Notes under the pieces: model-generated
Databases searched by the model: none
Seen by the model: only the letters and a program-made list of their open reading frames with translations
What the model was told of the DNA's origin: nothing
Shown: positions 63,268 to 64,000 of the stretch, piece after piece
How positions within the stretch are numbered: the stretch's first letter is position 1
Layout: each line of letters opens with the position of its first letter
Program-made: the position numbers and the translations under genes
Origin: Herbiconiux sp.
Lineage (GTDB): Bacteria > Actinomycetota > Actinomycetes > Actinomycetales > Microbacteriaceae
Length of the DNA: 64,000 nt
Assembly: GCF_004297105.1 (NCBI RefSeq)
Contig: NZ_SCVE01000014.1
Span: forward strand, 99,293-163,292
Reading direction: 5' to 3'

Positions 63268-63648
63268 ATGCCAACCGGCAAGGTCAAGTTCTACGACGAC
63301 GAGAAGGGCTTCGGCTTCATCAGTTCCGATGACGGCCAAGAAGTGTTCCTTCATGCGTCGGCCCTGCCCGCCGGAGCATCTGTGAAGGCCGGCACCAAGC
63401 TCGAGTTCGGCATCGCCGACGGCAAGCGCGGTGCCCAGGCCCTCTCGGTGCGCGTGCTCGAAGCGCCCCCGAGCCTCGCCAAGATGGCGCGCAAGCCCGC
63501 CGACGACATGGCCGTGATCATCGAAGACCTCGTGAAGGTGCTCGACTCGATCGGCGGAAACCTCAAACGCGGTCGCTACCCCGACAACGCGCACAGCCGC
63601 AAGATCGCTGCGCTGCTCCGCAAGGTGGCCGACGAGCTGGACGCCTAG
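63268..63648 (+). CDS. cold-shock-domain protein with C-terminal extension
   Basis: The 126-aa protein has an N-terminal cold-shock domain (GKVKFYDDEKGFGFIS; EVFLHASALP) and a ~55-residue helical C-terminal extension (MARKPADDMAVIIEDLVKVLDSIGGNLK) that single-domain Csp proteins lack. GAGGAG is 8 nt before ATG 63268; ATG 63262 would be too close. Its stop overlaps the GTG of the DUF3027 gene by one base. This two-gene order is known in other actinobacteria. Confidence 0.92.
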   Translation: MPTGKVKFYDDEKGFGFISSDDGQEVFLHASALPAGASVKAGTKLEFGIADGKRGAQALSVRVLEAPPSLAKMARKPADDMAVIIEDLVKVLDSIGGNLKRGRYPDNAHSRKIAALLRKVADELDA

Positions 63649-64000
63649 TGGCCGACGACGAGGAGTCCGACCTCGGGTCGGATGCGTCGCCCGCGGTCGC
63701 TGCGCCGACCGAGGCCGATGTGACCGAGAGTGACGTGACCGAGGTCGACGTCACCGAGGTGGAGGTCATCGACGTGGTGATCGGCGACGACGGCGAACCC
63801 GAGATCGGCGTCATCGAGGTCGAACTCGACTCAGACGCCATCGCTGCTGAGGCAGCGGAGAACGCCGAGTCGATCGACGGCGCGGGTCACGTCGTGCCGG
63901 ATGTCGCGGAGCCCGTCGTCGAGGTGGTCTACCCCGAAGACACCGTGCTGCTCGCGGCAGCCGATCAGGCCCGCGCCGCGTTGCTCGAGATCACGCCTGC
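63648..64000 (+). CDS. DUF3027 protein, N-terminal part (runs off the window)
   Basis: GTG 63648 overlaps the csp stop TAG by one base. The first ~95 residues are strongly acidic, with an imperfect tandem DVTE-S-DVTE-V-DVTE-V motif. The region VYPEDTVLLAAADQARAALLEI then resembles the start of DUF3027. Only ~117 residues are visible and the function is unknown. The acidic extension looks like an added disordered tail. Confidence 0.75.
   Translation, partial: MADDEESDLGSDASPAVAAPTEADVTESDVTEVDVTEVEVIDVVIGDDGEPEIGVIEVELDSDAIAAEAAENAESIDGAGHVVPDVAEPVVEVVYPEDTVLLAAADQARAALLEITP

Overview
The window is high-G+C chromosomal DNA of an actinobacterium. A mycothiol synthase (mshD), GlnR, CarD, RegX3/SenX3, SigK/RskA, an IspD-IspF fusion, an XPB-type helicase pair and many leaderless genes (a TANNNT -10 box 6-7 nt before the start codon) point to Actinomycetota. 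Gene order and the very frequent GGATGC/GCATCC hexamer suggest the family Microbacteriaceae; the genus cannot be fixed from the sequence.

Layout. 0-2.7 kb: tail of an MFS transporter, then the one-carbon pair glyA-folD. 2.7-6.9 kb: a TetR regulator with a perfect 16-bp operator and a heterodimeric ABC exporter with one degenerate ATP site. 6.9-10.6 kb: aldose epimerase, small membrane proteins, an HNH-like zinc protein, tRNA-Lys and a hypothetical. 10.7-14.3 kb: sigK-rskA with a SigK-like promoter, then an SDR/XRE pair. 14.3-32 kb: a phosphate and stress region: pstSCAB behind a PHO box, MutT1-like NUDIX/phosphatase with ppk, mshD-glnR, small membrane proteins, a nitrobindin-like protein, YgfZ, FUSC, gpmA, and phoU divergent from senX3-regX3 with a three-unit PHO box. 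32.6-40.7 kb: core housekeeping genes (carD, ispDF, cysS, rlmB, DUF4032, an orphan sugar-importer ATPase, a DsbA-like protein).

40.8-44.9 kb: a roughly 4.1-kb island in the 3' end of tRNA-Thr(TGT). A 16-bp perfect repeat of the tRNA end (25 bp with two mismatches) marks the far side. Inside are a lipoprotein gene, a divergent TTG-started gene for a secreted protein with a candidate M15-like zinc-peptidase domain and a seven-repeat propeller, and degraded sequence. No integrase is recognisable. This is the clearest accessory region.

45-64 kb: methyltransferase, GNAT, MFS, nitroreductase and msrB; DUF3263, LytR_C, csp and DUF3048 genes; groEL behind two CIRCE-type elements; a 390-bp gene-free stretch with a terminator, a 17-bp perfect inverted repeat and a perfect 68-bp direct repeat carrying a 19-bp palindrome; a two-component system; Usp/APC permease; the XPB helicase pair; a csp gene and the start of a DUF3027 gene.

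No CRISPR array, complete insertion sequence, rRNA or replication origin was seen. Promoter and operator calls are by eye.
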